From positions 1 through 64,000 of the forward strand of contig JAKCPI010001758.1 of assembly GCA_023213315.1 (NCBI GenBank): a stretch of DNA of 64,000 nucleotides. The letters are read 5' to 3'. The translations under genes and the position numbers were made by a program. The notes beneath the pieces are model-generated. The model searched no databases and was not told the origin of the DNA. It was given only the letters and a program-made list of their open reading frames with translations. Of the stretch, positions 42,673-55,310 are shown in pieces. Within the stretch, counting starts at the first letter, position 1. Every line of letters begins with the position of its first letter. This stretch comes from Euborellia annulipes. Lineage: Eukaryota > Arthropoda > Insecta > Dermaptera > Anisolabididae.

Positions 42673-42830
42673 TCCTTATCCTATGGCTCAGAGGTAGAGC
42701 TGCCAAAGGTCAAGGGTTCACATCCCGTCCCAGGCGAAAAATGTATTTCAATTGAATTGGATACCAATCAATTGAAATAAATAAGGACTAAAAGGCCTTC
42801 GATACCGAAAAAAACCTTAACAAAAAAAAA
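42673..42830 (+). mobile_element. SINE-B copy, complete
   Basis: tRNA-like head with A box TGGCTCAGAGG and B-box-like GGGTTCACATCCC, body with an inverted repeat (TTTCAATTGAATTGG...CCAATCAATTGAAA), GGCCTTCGATACCG and an A-rich tail. Confidence 0.75.
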
Positions 42831-42897
42831 TTATTTTTATTTATAAAGAATTATATATATCATGTGTTGGTCCATGAAGTAATTATGAAAAACATCT

Positions 42898-42972
42898 AAC
42901 CAAGTATTTATTAATTTAAATAAGCGGCGGTATCTACATTTTTTGCTTATTTAAATTAATAAATACTTGGTT
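42898..42972. repeat. Hairpin with perfect 28-bp arms
   Basis: Arms 42898-42925 and 42945-42972 are exact complements around a 19-base loop. Confidence 0.8.
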
Positions 42973-43924
42973 ATATATTTTTATTTATTTTCTCAAACAA
43001 ATTGAAAGCATCAGCATATTATAAGAAAATAGATAACAACTCTATATTTAAATTACTTTATTATATTATGTTTATTCTTATTAAATTTTATCTAATCTTA
43101 TTCATATTTTGTCAAGATTAAAAAAAAAACTTCTGCAATTTACTTATACTGACTCTAATAATAATATTAATCTTTAAATAGGAGTATTTATTTTTCTTAT
43201 TGAACTTGTCTTCGTGTTGGTTTGAGCAAGAACAAGGAGCAAGCAGCTTTAGGGCAAAGTCAATATTGTCAGAAGATCTCTTGGCTTATTAAAATAAAAA
43301 TCTCGTTGTTGGACCATATAGTAAATTAACTATAATTCTTCCTCGGTTTGAACTTGTGCCAGTTTCTCCTGTTCAGTATCAAAACCCCGCTCTGTCTATA
43401 TGTCTGTCTGTAACATTATTATATATAATATATATATAGGAGAGGAGGGAATTCCCCTTTCCACAGGATAAGCGAGCACATTGGAACATTAATCTTGGGC
43501 AGCTGTCACGGTTGCAGGAACGATGGATGACGTCGGAGCCCCCCTGGGCTCCCCGAAATGGCAGAGGCCTGGTCAATTTGCAACGTGGTGGTGGTACGAG
43601 GGAGAGCGAGGCCACACCACCCCATTTTTCACCCAACTCTACCAACCCTATTCATAAACGAGACGGATGATCGTTTTCACCTGGATCTGCTTGCTTGGGA
43701 AACTTCTATTTCTCTCTTTCTCGTTTTCTCTTTTTTTTTTTTATATTACTGTAATGAAACAGATGGAACAAACTCACGGAAAATATATTAGCACTTTTCT
43801 CTAACTCTCGTTTTTATCTATTTTTATTTTTTTTCGGGATAATCATTTTATGAGTATTTAAAAAAAAGTTAAAGAAACTAAAATTTTTGAGCAATTTTTT
43901 TTTTCAGAAGAGAATCTTTTATAC
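42973..43924. other. Unassigned; GC-rich patch at 43430-43690
   Basis: The patch contains GATGACGTCGG (CRE-like) and open frames on both strands without recognisable motifs. Candidate promoter or exon region; otherwise AT-rich. Confidence 0.35.
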
Positions 43925-44329
43925 AAAAAATCTGTTGTGACTGGTCGCACACACACAACTTTCTCTTACCTTCGGTAAAAGAAAGTTGTGTTCTGTCCAG
44001 ATTTTTTTGTGTCGGCATATATTTAGTTCCGCCGATATATTAAAATTCAAGATGTAAAATTGATAAACTGTAAAATATTTATATTTTGTTACCATGGCAA
44101 TCATTTATCTTATCTTTCCTATGAAGTACAAAAGTGTGCTTCAAAAGATTTCAATGGCAAAATGAGAATATAAATTTTAAAGAACATTTAAAAAATGAAT
44201 TTTGAATTTTAATTAAAATCGTTGGAGCGAATTTTGCGAAATTTAGAAAAAAAAAAACTAAGAAATTACATCAGTAAAGAAATAGTACTTTTTGGCCGAC
44301 TTTGTTCAAAAGCTTCGTGTCACGTCCAT
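43925..44329 (-). repeat. Family H copy, 5' end missing
   Basis: 3' hairpin (slightly deleted) and interior to AAAGCTTCGTGTCACGTCC. Remainder absent. Confidence 0.65.
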
Positions 44330-45714
44330 TTGATAAATAAGAGGAGAGGAAGTCAATCAAAAAAGATAGCATCTATTGAATGAAAATAAAAGATAACATT
44401 TCGGCTTTAATTAAATAATGACGAAAAGTTTTCTTTTATTGGAATTTTGAATTTGATAGAGGCTACTCATTTTTGTTGACTTCATCTTGTTTTATTCATC
44501 TATTCGTTGGACAATCACCTCTCTCATGGTCATTATTAACGATTTGTGTTGAAAAAGGTGATGGTTTTCTTCGCATTCACAGGGTTCGTTATTTTTATAT
44601 TAGTCTAGGAATTCAACTTTTGAGAATGCCCTATCTCTCGAAGAAAATTGCAGACGGTCTTTGATTGAGAGACCATGCAAATAACACTTAAATTACATAT
44701 ATTTATTCATGTGTTTGTTGTATTTTGTATTCTATTATTCTAATGTTCCTATTTGAATAAAAATTTATTTATTTATTTATTCCAAATGAAATATTCCGAA
44801 AATTTTTTATAAATTAACTAAACCTCGAAAAAATTTATTCACTTAAAAATAAATTCCACTCCCCAGACTTATTCATTTAAATAAGAATCTAAACCAAGAG
44901 ATTAAAGTACTAAGCTCTAAATGTTACTAAACTTGGACGTACTCGGTACATGAAACTGACTTTACGAAGATAAAGAGAGAGGAGGAAAAAAAGATCCGAA
45001 AATGACAAAACCGAAACTCTCAACATGTAATCAGGTGACAAATTCATTGGTCTGATATCTTAACTACCAACAATTTGGCCAATTAACAGAATTCTACGTT
45101 ACATGAGCCAAAGGGAATCCCCTTGTACTATACCAGAGTGGTGGAGTAGGAACAGTTGATAAAGTCCCCCCTCTCGAGTGCACCAGCCTCATTCTCTCTC
45201 TCACTCTCTCTTGGATGCAAACTCTCTGGACCAAAGAGCCAGAATCCTCTGGATAAACAACTTTGTTATTAATTGGCCTTCTTCGGCTTAAATCCTTTGG
45301 CCTCGGCATCGATTCACCCTCCTAAAATTAGATTAATTGCTCTCGGTTTAGAACAAATTTCACTCTGAAAATTTATTCATACGTAAAATAATCAGAAATA
45401 TTAGCCAGAGGGTATCTTGGTTATTAAAGCAAAATATTATAATATTGTTCCGTATATACCGTATATGTTCATCTTTTTGTTGGTTAAGAAAATTTTCCCT
45501 GTGGGCTTATATTATACATTAGATAATATTAGGAAAATTGAGCAACAACGAAGAACTTTGGGCCGAGCATTTTCTTCTTCTTTTACAATATGGAATGGAG
45601 ATAGTGGCTGTTAAAAATATAAATTTATTTTTGAGCTAGGACTCTCTTGCCGAGTATTCTTATTTCAAATAATATGTTGAAAGGAAATTTGGAAATAATC
45701 ATATTTTGTTCAGC
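44330..45714. other. Unassigned; possible retroelement tail and GC patch
   Basis: A (TTTA)n tract at about 44764-44780 could be the tail of a non-LTR fragment, but the upstream 63-codon frame (44473-44664) shows no RT motifs. GC-richer sequence at 45100-45320 is unassigned. Confidence 0.35.
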
Positions 45715-45850
45715 TTATCGTACGTCCTGGCTTCGCTACCCGATTCAAGCGAGTAAAATGTATTTCAAATGAATTGGTTGCCAATCAATTGAAATAATTA
45801 ATAGGGTGTAAATGGCCTTAGATGCCAAAAAAAGACCTTAAAACAAATTT
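45715..45850 (+). mobile_element. SINE-B copy, degenerate head
   Basis: B-box-like CCGATTCAAGC, the ATTTCAAATGAATTGG body, GGCCTTAGATGCC and AGACCTTAAAA tail. Confidence 0.6.
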
Positions 45851-45936
45851 AAAAAATCTCGATATCGAATTTTTGATTTGTTTGCAATACTTTCTCTCTC
45901 TATATTTTTCATATATAGGGTAAGAGAAAGTAAAAA
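45851..45936 (-). repeat. Family H copy, 5' fragment
   Basis: Begins directly at the SINE-B tail and runs to GGTAAGAGAAAGTAAAAA. Confidence 0.6.
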
Positions 45937-47572
45937 TAAATAAATATTCCTTCACACTGCCACCACGACACTGGCCAGTTCCTGGCTCACATTGTCTAAT
46001 AGGTACTGATTAAAATAAATACGGTAGGTCCTTATTAAAAAAGAAAAATAATAAAAAGACATTGAAAAAAATTAGGATATTTTTTTAATAAAAACAAAGA
46101 TTTATAAAAAAAAAGTAAAAAGTATAATAAATTAAAAGAACGTCTCTTGAGAATATCCATCTCCATTCATATTTATTTTTTGTTTAGTAATTCATAATTT
46201 AATAGGATGATGATAAATTGAGATGTATTAATTTCTAAAATAATTAAAATCTCTAATGGAAATACTTTAAATAAGCTAATTAAATTTTTCATTAAAATCC
46301 CATTCAATTAATTTTAAAACATTGAAGAACTTATGTTTTTGAAATAGAAAGAATCAAAAAATTGAAGATTTTAGTTTATCTTTTATCTCTTAAATTGCTA
46401 TGTAAAAATAAAGAAATAATAACAGGTGTATAATTAAAAATAATTGGTATTTAAGTCATTTTTTAAAACTTATTAAATTAATTTGTTTTCTCGCTATAGT
46501 TGTAGAAATTATAATTTATAAAAAGACTATTTTCAAAAATACTATTCTTCCCGATAAATTTAAAAACTTAAATGGCCATATGATAAAGAATTTATTATCG
46601 GACTGCCTGTGGTCCGAACCCGCGACTTTTGGTATACGAGGTTAGTACGCTAATCCCTTCACCAAGCCCGTGGGCGTTTAGATAGCTCTACTCTGATGTT
46701 ACTGATTTGGAAACCTATAAAATCATGAAAGAAGACCATGATATCAGGCTTTCAGATGATCTTACAACCTTTATTGTATCTTTCATAGAAAGGACAAAAA
46801 AAAAAATCCCAAACAAAAACTGCGGATCATTGCCACACCTTACTCTACGGGTATACAGACTATTAATTCAAATGACTTGTTTTATTTTAAAATAATAAAT
46901 GTAAAGCTGTATATAGTCAGGCCTAAGTATAATGAATACAAAAATTTCATTTAACTTATGCAAATTGAAAAAATATTTTTCCATTTTTTTTTCTCCCATT
47001 TATTTTTAATCGGCATTTTATTATACACCCCCCCCCCTCTCCCATTCCTATTCTGTTGAATTTGTTCCCTGTTAATCGGCGACATTATTATAATTTAAAT
47101 ATAGAATAGCTCTTCATTCTCGTTTAAATCTATTAAAATCCATTTATAATTATAAAATAAAACGTTTGTAAATTTATGCCAAATAAAGAGAATGGACCAT
47201 ATAAAAATTTCATGATATTAACTTTAATAAAGGTGTGTCTACAAAGTTATTATTAAAGAAATAAAAAGAAGAGAAGGAGAATGAAACGGAGAAGAGAAAA
47301 TTAGAACAAAACGGAGTATCATCTGGAATAATTTGTACGTTTTTTATTTAAAGGACAATAGGCTATAAGTCCTAAAAGTAGATAACGAATACTTAGAGTA
47401 ATCCAATAACAAGGATAATCATTTTTAATAAAAAATTTCTTTAATGAAGAAAATTAAAAAGACAAGGGTGTTATAAAATTTTTGTTTAATTTGTAATTTT
47501 TGACAAGTTCCTTTAGACCAGGCGAATATTGCGACGCAGTTGGAGTAGCGCAGCATAGAAACTATGGAACAT
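45937..47572. other. AT-rich stretch with a SINE-A fragment and a short open frame
   Basis: SINE-A head at 46590-46675. Next to it an open plus-strand segment, about 46686-46895, translates as a charged protein-like peptide (YKIMKEDHDIRLSDDL) but is not recognised and lacks a clear start. No other feature. Confidence 0.35.
46590..46675 (-). mobile_element. SINE-A fragment (tRNA-like head only)
   Basis: Contains the A/B boxes and terminal CCCGTGGGC; body and tail are missing. Confidence 0.65.
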
Positions 47573-47727
47573 AGACAGAGAGACCATGTAGCAAAAACCA
47601 CTTTTTTGGATTCAGGGGACCTCAAAACGTATATCCATCAAAATCTAGACATCGAATTTTTGACTTGAATCCAATACTTTCTCTCTCTATATATTAACAT
47701 ATATATAGAGGTAAGAGAAAGTAAAAA
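47573..47727 (-). repeat. Family H copy, 5' fragment
   Basis: From AGACAGAGAGACCATG to GGTAAGAGAAAGTAAAAA. Confidence 0.7.
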
Positions 47728-48043
47728 CGAATTTAAAATAAATAAGAGAAAGTAAAAATTAATGTTTCTACTATATATTTTATTTTCACTCTATTTCTTT
47801 TGGAAGCCTAAGGTAGAGCTGACAAAAAATTAAAATGATAATAAAGCTTGAGGTAGATCCTAGAGGCGGGTGACGAACCAATAGGCTTTTAAGATATTAA
47901 CTTGGTTACTATAATAGGCCTTCATTGTTTAATATTGCCTAGCAGCGATGAGTTTGCGACTTGCTCATGGAATTTCGTCCCCTCTCTTTCTTTATTGTTT
48001 TCATCTTTAGGAATCTCACAAAAATATTAGGCTCAGGATACTC
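47728..48043. other. Unassigned AT-rich sequence
   Basis: Nothing recognised. Confidence 0.4.
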
Positions 48044-48046
48044 TTA

Positions 48047-48358
48047 AGCGCCCCATACACGCCATACTTTAGTACGCGAGCCCGGCTGGGCTCGCCTTCA
48101 AACGAGAGTGTGTGGGCTCTCACGAGCCGAGCCGAGCCGGACAGACGGGACAAACGGATCTGGCCAGGCTCGGCTCGGCTCGGGAGCAGATCCGCACATG
48201 TGTGGGCTCTCACGGATCTTGCTCTTGCCTCAGATAGGGTATTTTAATTTATTTTTGGCTCGGCTCGGCTCGTGAGAGCCCACACACAAGCGGATTTGGC
48301 TCGTATGAAGGCGAGCCGGCCGGGATCGCGTACTAAAGTACGGCGTGTATGGGGCGCT
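48047..48358. mobile_element. Harbinger-like MITE with TTA duplication
   Basis: TIRs begin AGCGCCCCATACACGCC and extend inverted with mismatches for about 90 bp each. TTA flanks both ends (48044-48046, 48359-48361), the PIF/Harbinger target. The interior is GC-rich with repeated GGCTCGGCTCGG words. Much more GC-rich than its surroundings. Confidence 0.75.
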
Positions 48359-48361
48359 TTA

Positions 48362-49436
48362 GACAGTCCTGCTTTTCTTTTGCTTTGTAGAATGTAAAAT
48401 TTCATTTCTAAATTCCAAATTGTTTTAATTGCCGAAATCTGAGCGTTGTATTTCAATAAATCTGTTTGTTTCACTGCCGTAAATAAATATTTCTGCCGTT
48501 GCTTTAATAATATTTTTAAATTTTTTTGAAAGAATCATTTTTAACCTTCATTTTAAATTTTTTGAATGCTCTAAGTTCTTTTCAATTTATAATTTCTCAT
48601 ATTCTTTATTGGAATAGTTTAATGAAAACCCTAGAGGGGAATCCTTTTTAAACCTTTTTATTGGCTCAGCTCTTTCCGAAGATCATAGGACAAGAGCTAA
48701 TCGCAATTTATTCAGGATGGTCGGGGAGGAGTGGAGGGGGCATCGGGAAAGGATTGAGCTTAGATCTCCATCGCTTGGCATTGGATTTTGTTGTTGGTCC
48801 AATTGGAATCCATTGTACATCCATTGCCAGAGAAAGAATTTACAACGGAATTAACAAGAGAAATTACATTTACATTCCATTAACGAAAGATAAAAACTTA
48901 TTTACAAGTTCAATTGTTTTTATTAATTGAATCAGAGCAGAGAATAATTTGTCGTTTCTCTTTTGATATGAAATTACTTTTCCATCGCAAATCAATCAAA
49001 TAAAATAAAGGGACGGACTAAGCCGAGCACACAACTTTGCCCACCCACTATTCAGGAAAAAAATATTGCTCCCCCCCCCCCTTAATATGATGATTATTGC
49101 AATTTCACAATATCTTTCAAATGAAGAAAAAGTTATTAAAGTTTAAAATTGCTAAAGTTTTCTAGTGGAATAAAAAAAATAAATATGTTACATTGTTTAA
49201 TAGGCCACCTGTTTTTATATTTTCTTAATCTTATTCTCATATCTAATCTAACTAGTTGAAACAATTATGTTTTTTTTTTTTTTAGGAATCCTTCTTGAAA
49301 GAGTTATATTTATATAGCTACTTTTACTTTCTTATTTCATTTTGGTTTAATTACAGATAAATTATAGTGATGTCGCTTTTCTTTTTTTTTTTTTTTTAAG
49401 AATCATATAATTAATAATTAAGATAATATATATGAT
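48362..49436. other. Unassigned; one 89-codon open frame
   Basis: A plus-strand frame at 48661-48930 is GC-richer than the surroundings (includes GWSGRSGGGIGKGLSLDL) but starts with a non-ATG codon and matches no family I know. C run at 49071-49080. Confidence 0.35.
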
Positions 49437-49520
49437 AGTCCGCCTAGCCAGGGGACTGCGCCTCCTGGGCCCCCTTGCTCGTCTTCAGCGAGAAATTGCC
49501 CGCCTCCGGGCATTTAGGAT
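49437..49520 (-). repeat. Helitron-related GC-rich fragment
   Basis: CTAGCCAGGGGACTGCGCCT and following bases are the complement of the interior of the small Helitron at 2719-2850. Confidence 0.55.
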
Positions 49521-50059
49521 ATTTCTTGTTGCAAGTGTTCAGATGTTAAGGAAGCCTCTTGACTACTTATACTGGGTAAAAGCTTGAATTTCGAACGGTT
49601 TTTCGTTTTTGAATTATTGACAAAGAACAGACAGACAATTTTACGAGAGTTTTTTTAGACTTAAAACGTGACATCGGATTTTTTGTGATCTCAGTGCTTA
49701 AAAAGTTCTTCCGAGATATCAAATTTTTCCGTATGTCGTGCTTATAACTTAACTATAAAAAATGACAGATAATGTAAAGTGATTTTTTTTTTTCTAAAAG
49801 AAAAGTGAATATTTTTTAAATTCATGGAGTTTTTATTAATCGTTCCGATGTGTTTAAGATTTAGGAAGGTAAATTTTTTTTGTTAGATGTTTGTATAATT
49901 ATAAATTATTTCTTTTTTTTTTTCTTCAAAAAAATGCCTGCATAAACTGTTATACTATATATTTTTATTTTTTTTATCAGATTACCTTACGGAAGCAAAA
50001 AGTCACCTCCCCTAATAAAAATCTACAATCATGATTCACATATTTTTCCACAAAGAACA

Positions 50060-50093
<34 letters not shown>

Positions 50094-50648
50094 AATTTAT
50101 TTATTATGGTAAAAGTGAGAGAGAAAGAGGGTGAGAGGCTCACAACTAAGTGTTATGTTATGATCTTTGATAAGATTCACAAAATTCGTGGGAGCCTAGA
50201 TAAATGGTCGAAAGAGAGAGAGTAAAATTTAATAACCAAATGCGTGTGTATGCGTGTGGGGGAAGTTCTCTCCCTCTCCCTCTCTCTCTCTCACTCATCC
50301 CTGTAATGTTGTTACCAATAACAATAATAATAACAACGGCAACGGGCCGAGAAACTAGCAGAGCACGTAGCACAGTTGGCTCATCTTATTGAATGGTTGG
50401 CAATGGCAAAAAAAAAAAAAAAAAAACAACCAGAGCCATTAAAACAAAGGAGAGTGGGATATATCAACGAAACTCACGGGGTGTTATCACTCTTTTTTCT
50501 TATTTAATCTCAGCAAGAGACTAATTTTTTGGAAGTCTTCTTCTTTCTTCTGTATTGGTTTAAAAAAAAGTGGCGATGCTCTCTCTTAAAAAAATAAAAT
50601 ACTTAACTCAAATGTTTTAAACAAAATTTTTTGATTTATTATTTTATT
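49521..50648. other. Unassigned; purine/pyrimidine-rich patch
   Basis: Long A run at about 50067-50092, (CT)n near 50262-50292, mixed-strand open frames at 50158-50392. No gene recognised. Confidence 0.4.
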
Positions 50649-51474
50649 TTTTGTTTCGACATATGTTTAGTTTTTGCCGATATATTAGAATTCAAGATTT
50701 TTTTTTATAAAAAAAACACTCACACTTTTTTCTCATTCACACTCACACTCATAGACACATTCACACAGTCTTTTACCCCGGACTCAGGCCATATAAGACT
50801 TTTTACGATATCCGTTATTGATAAATATACATATATGGGGTCCAGGCATTCTTATTTAAGCCATTTGGTAACCAATTGGCTTAAATAAAATCATCGGACT
50901 GCCTGGGGTCCGAACCCGCGACGTTTGGTATATGAGGTTAGCACGCTAACCTCTACGCCATGCCCCGAGGGCTTTCAAGATTTTATAAACGGAAAAAAAT
51001 ATTTACCGTATATTCTGTTACCATGGCAACTATTTCTCCTATCTTTTCTATGGATGTAAAATGTAGTTCAAACAATTTTGAGAGCAAAATGAGAATATAC
51101 ATTTTAAAGATCCTGTAAAAAATAATTGAATTTTAATCAAAATCTTTAGAGCAAATTTTGAGAAAATAGAAAAAAACTGAAAAAGTACATCAGTAAAGTA
51201 CTAGTACTTTTTGGCCGATTTTGTTCAAAAGCTTATTTTCACCCCTTGGGAGAGTGCCTAGCTTAAATATAAAATTTCAACATCGTAGCTCTTCTCGTTC
51301 TTGAGATATTTTCTTCACAGACAGACACACAGACCATGTCGCGAAAACCACTTTTTTGGATTCAGGGGACCTCAAAACGTGAAGATCCATCAAAATCTCG
51401 ACATCGAATTCTTGACATGAATCCAATACTTTCTTTCTATATATTTCATATATAGGGTAAGAGAAAGTAAAAAA
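50649..51474 (-). repeat. Family H copy, SINE-interrupted, 3' hairpin missing
   Basis: Interior with X-box GTTACCATGGCAAC (51017-51030), a SINE at 50702-50973, and an intact 5' hairpin end at right. Confidence 0.7.
50702..50973 (-). mobile_element. SINE-A copy
   Basis: Complete; flanked by TTCAAGATTTT (50691-50701, 50974-50984). Confidence 0.85.
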
Positions 51475-52317
51475 GTATTACTTTCAGTATAATTACTTTT
51501 TTTCCTCGGGTTAAAAGATTTGCTGTTTGTTATTGAAAAATAATCCAAAATAATGTCAAAATTACTAAATTTTTTATTCTAATTCTATCTTTATGATTAT
51601 ACACAAAGATAAAATAAATAAAAAAATTAAAATATTAATTAGATTTTTTTTTCTCTCCCACGCAAACATAACAAAGTGATCCATCAAACAAGGACATATT
51701 CCTATTTCTTTTCTCTTCGTGCACGAAATACTATCTTAACAGTGAGATTTTTATAGGACTCTAGAGGAAAAGAGAGAGTTTTTAAAGCATAAAGAGTTTA
51801 AAAAAAAAAATAATATTCAATTTTAGGAAGAAAACTTTGATTCTTAAATAAATGAAACCTTCAACTTAGAATATAGAAGGGGGAAGAGGAAAGAAAGCAT
51901 GAGCGTGAAAAGAGAAAATTTAATCTATCAATATTCCTGTTCAGTGATATTAAAGATATAAAACAATTACAGACACATGTAAATTTTATTTTTTGTATTG
52001 TAAATACCCCGAACGCATTGATTAAATTTAAAATAATACTTTCACCTTATGAAAAAACAAAAAAATTAAATTAAAGTGGAAGTGTCTCTTATTTTTCGGA
52101 ATCTTACAAATCTTAACCCCACTCTATATTACAATTAGAAAAAATTTTCTCCCACCAGAGTAATTTCACCCAATCACAAGACCGCGCTATATTCTTTACA
52201 ATGTGAGGATTTTAAATGTCCCTACCAAGGGTGATCAACTCAACGCTAGACTTACGCCACTAACGCCCCTCCATTTCCCCATTCGTAAATTGGACATATA
52301 AAATATAATAATATAAT
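51475..52317. other. Unassigned AT-rich sequence
   Basis: GC-richer at 52110-52300 without recognisable ORF. Confidence 0.4.
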
Positions 52318-52551
52318 GACCGAAAACTCCCCAACTACGCTAATTTTTCGGCAAGGATGCAGGATGGGAAAAAAACAAAATTAAAAATTTTTTATTTTCC
52401 CCAAATGAGTTTAATGTCCTGATATTTCGAAGGCACAAGGGAAATATCAGGACATTAAACTCATTTGGAGAAAATAAAAAATTTTTAATTTTGTTTTTTT
52501 CCCATCCTGCATCCTTGCCGAAAAATTAGCGTAGTTGGGGAGTTTTCTGTC
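52318..52551. repeat. Near-perfect 111-bp inverted repeat
   Basis: Arms 52318-52428 and 52441-52551, 12-base loop GAAGGCACAAGG, very few mismatches. Would form a 234-nt hairpin RNA if transcribed. No target duplication seen. Confidence 0.85.
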
Positions 52552-53168
52552 TACAATTCTCTCGGCATCACTCATTAAGCTTCAATAATAATATATTAAT
52601 AATATATAATATATTTTATTTTTATTTTAGTGTTTATATATACCGGTATATATATATATATATATACATATATATATACCAGGAAATGGATTAAAAATTA
52701 TGTAAAAACAGCCACAGGAAATAAAGTTTAAAAATTTCTCTTGAAGTTTCTTGTGGTAGTTAGTACGAGTCAACTCCTTCTGACTATCACAAGTAACTTC
52801 AAGTAACTTCATCTTTAAGTATAATATAAAAAGAGGGTCAGGATAATATGTTTGAGAGAATGCAGGGAAACATGGATAGAAAACACCAGGTTAATAGGAA
52901 ATGATTGGTAAACGTTGTTACATGGTTTGATTTGAAACTCAATGACAGTTTGAATTCGAATATGACTGTGCCTGGAGACAAACTAGTCAACCTTACAAAA
53001 AAAAAATTGTTTCATCGATTTTTTTTTTTTTTTTGCTGTTCTTTTATTTTATTTGTTTATTTTGTAAAATATTTTTTGTTTTGTTTTATTGAAATATAAA
53101 AATTATTCTTATACTATATTTGGAATCAGGTTCTTTATTTTTTTTAAGTTGGTATATTGGCCGTGGTG
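52552..53168. other. AT-rich stretch with TA microsatellite
   Basis: (TA)n at about 52634-52678; no gene. Confidence 0.45.
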
Positions 53169-53176
53169 TTAAGCCC

Positions 53177-53266
53177 TTGGACGTCATTTGAGGGGGGCAG
53201 AGGGGGCATTTGCCTTGGGTGGGGGGAGCCAAACCTCCCAAGCAAAAACTGAAATTACGTCACTGG
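53177..53266. mobile_element. Small hAT MITE
   Basis: 90 bp; ends TTGGACGTCATTTGA and (inverted) CCAGTGACGTAATTT; exact duplication TTAAGCCC (53169-53176, 53267-53274). Confidence 0.78.
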
Positions 53267-53274
53267 TTAAGCCC

Positions 53275-54080
53275 CGCCTCCAAAAATTAAGCGACAAGCG
53301 ACCCCCTCCCTGGTCCCTACATATCTTTTGGAACTTCTTTTCAACGCTTTTTTGTTAGACATCTTTAGAAGAGAGAGACGCCCATTATTATTTCCTTTTC
53401 CTCTTCACTTGACTTTGCATGTGGCTCCCTCGATAGGTACGTAATTTACCTTAACTCTGATATTTTTCATTTCGTCATTTAGAATGATTTCTAGCCAGAT
53501 TATTCTCTCGGGTTGTTTCAAATTTAAAGCACCACAAACGGATGGATAGATAGATAGACAGACCCTTGGGAATTAGATGCTTATATTTGTATATAGAGAA
53601 AGAGAGAGCGAGATCAGAGGAGTATTCGAGAGGCGTTAAATTAATCTCTTTAAAAAGATGTACATGTATATATTTTTTTTCTTTACCTTTGTAATTGGAT
53701 TTGCACTTTAATTTTTTAATGTAGTTAGAGAAATACCTGGGACTGTCAAAAACAAAAAAAAAAGAGCTTTTGAAATTATAAATAAATTTACTCATTTCTC
53801 TCTCTCTTTCTATGCCTTCATTTTCAAGAAAATTAAATTACTTATCACTGTATTTTTTTTTCTTTTTTATTGAAAAATTAATTTAAATCCATATTGTTAA
53901 TTGTTTTGATAAATTTTTCAAGTGTATTGATAACAGGGGAAGTTAAATTTGAATAGAAAAAAATTTTGCAAAAAATATCAATCAATATTGATGTTTAATT
54001 CAGTTAAGGATAAAATAAAATTTTTTTATTTTTTCCTTATCGCAATATAATGCTCCAAACTAATGTGTCCCTCACAATTA
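53275..54080. other. Unassigned AT-rich sequence
   Basis: Short (GATA)n near 53545-53560. No gene recognised. Confidence 0.4.
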
Positions 54081-54738
54081 TTACTTTCTCTTACCTCTAT
54101 ATACATGTATGTTAATATATATAGAGAGAAAGTATTCATGTCAAAAATTCGATGTCGAGATTTTGATGGATATACACGTTTTGGATTCCCGAAAGTGGTT
54201 TTCGCGACATGGTCCGTCTGTATGTGTGTCTATGTTCTATTTTAAGCATGAAGGAATTGAGCTAAGAGGTTGAAATTCTATATTTAACATGTAAGTCAGA
54301 CACCTAGGGCGTGAAAATAAGATTTTGATCAAAATTGGTCAAAAAGTAGGCCTACTAGTACTTTACTGATGTAGTTTTTCAGTTTTTTTCGATTTTCTCA
54401 AAATTCGCTCAAACGATTTTAATTAAAATTCAAAAATCAATTATTTTTTAGATGCTCTTTAAAATGTATATTCTCATTTTGACATTAAAATCTTCTGAAG
54501 ACCAGTTTACTCTTGTAATTCATAGAAAGATAGGAGAAATGATTGCCATGCTAACAAAATATAAATGTTTTCCCAAACTTATAAATTTTACACCTTGAAA
54601 TTCGTATGTACCGTGCTGTCGGAAACTAAAATATATGTCGACACAAAAAATCTGGTGTGACAATCCCAGAACACAACTTTCGATTACGGAAGGTAAGAGA
54701 AAGTTGTGTGCTGTGCGACCATTCACACCAGATTTTTT
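54081..54738 (+). repeat. Family H copy, complete, first of a tandem pair
   Basis: Both hairpins; no long microsatellite. Its 3' end abuts the 5' end of the next copy without spacer. X-box decayed (ATTGCCATGCTAAC). Confidence 0.72.
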
Positions 54739-54893
54739 TACTTTCTCTTAGCCTATATATGAAATATATAGGAGAGAAAGTATTGCGATCATGTCAAAAA
54801 TTCGATGTCGAGATTTTGATGGATATACATGTTTTGAGGTCCCCTGAGTCCAAAAAAGTGGGTCCCGCAAATTGGTCTGTGTGTGTGTATGTA

Positions 54894-54924
<31 letters not shown>

Positions 54925-55260
54925 CTGTATGTGTGGACAGATTTTTAGCATGAAGGAATTGAGCTACCGGATTGAAATTTTATATTTAACTTAGGTACCT
55001 TCCCACACGCTCAAAATAAGCTTTTGAACAAAATCGGCCAAAAAGTACTAGTACTTTACTGATGTACTTTTTCAGTTTTTTTCGATTTTCTCAAAATTCC
55101 CTCCAAGGATTTTTTTTTAAAATTCAAAAATCAATTATTTTTTAGATGCTCTTTAAAATGTATATTCTCATTTTGCCGTTGAAATCTTCTGAAGACCACT
55201 TTACTCTTGTTCTTCATAGGAAAGATAGAAATGGTTGCCATGGTAACGGAATTTAAATCT
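54739..55260 (+). repeat. Family H copy, 3' truncated, second of a tandem pair
   Basis: 5' hairpin variant (TTAGCCTATATATG), (GT)n, interior to X-box GTTGCCATGGTAAC (55234-55247), then ends. Confidence 0.7.
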
Positions 55261-55310
55261 TTTTCTTTTTATTAGATTAAAAATCAATTATTATTTAAAT
55301 TCCCATTTAT

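Noticed and set aside
44473..44664. Non-LTR ORF2 fragment before a (TTTA)n tail
   Set aside because: The tail is suggestive but the frame has no reverse-transcriptase or RNase H motif.
48016..48474. Two minus-strand frames of 65 and 76 codons
   Set aside because: Derived from the GC-rich inverted repeats of the Harbinger-like MITE; the peptides repeat each other (SRAEP words).
48661..48930. 89-codon frame as a host gene
   Set aside because: Starts at a TTG, no family resemblance, and ends in AT-rich non-coding-like sequence; kept only as an unassigned patch.
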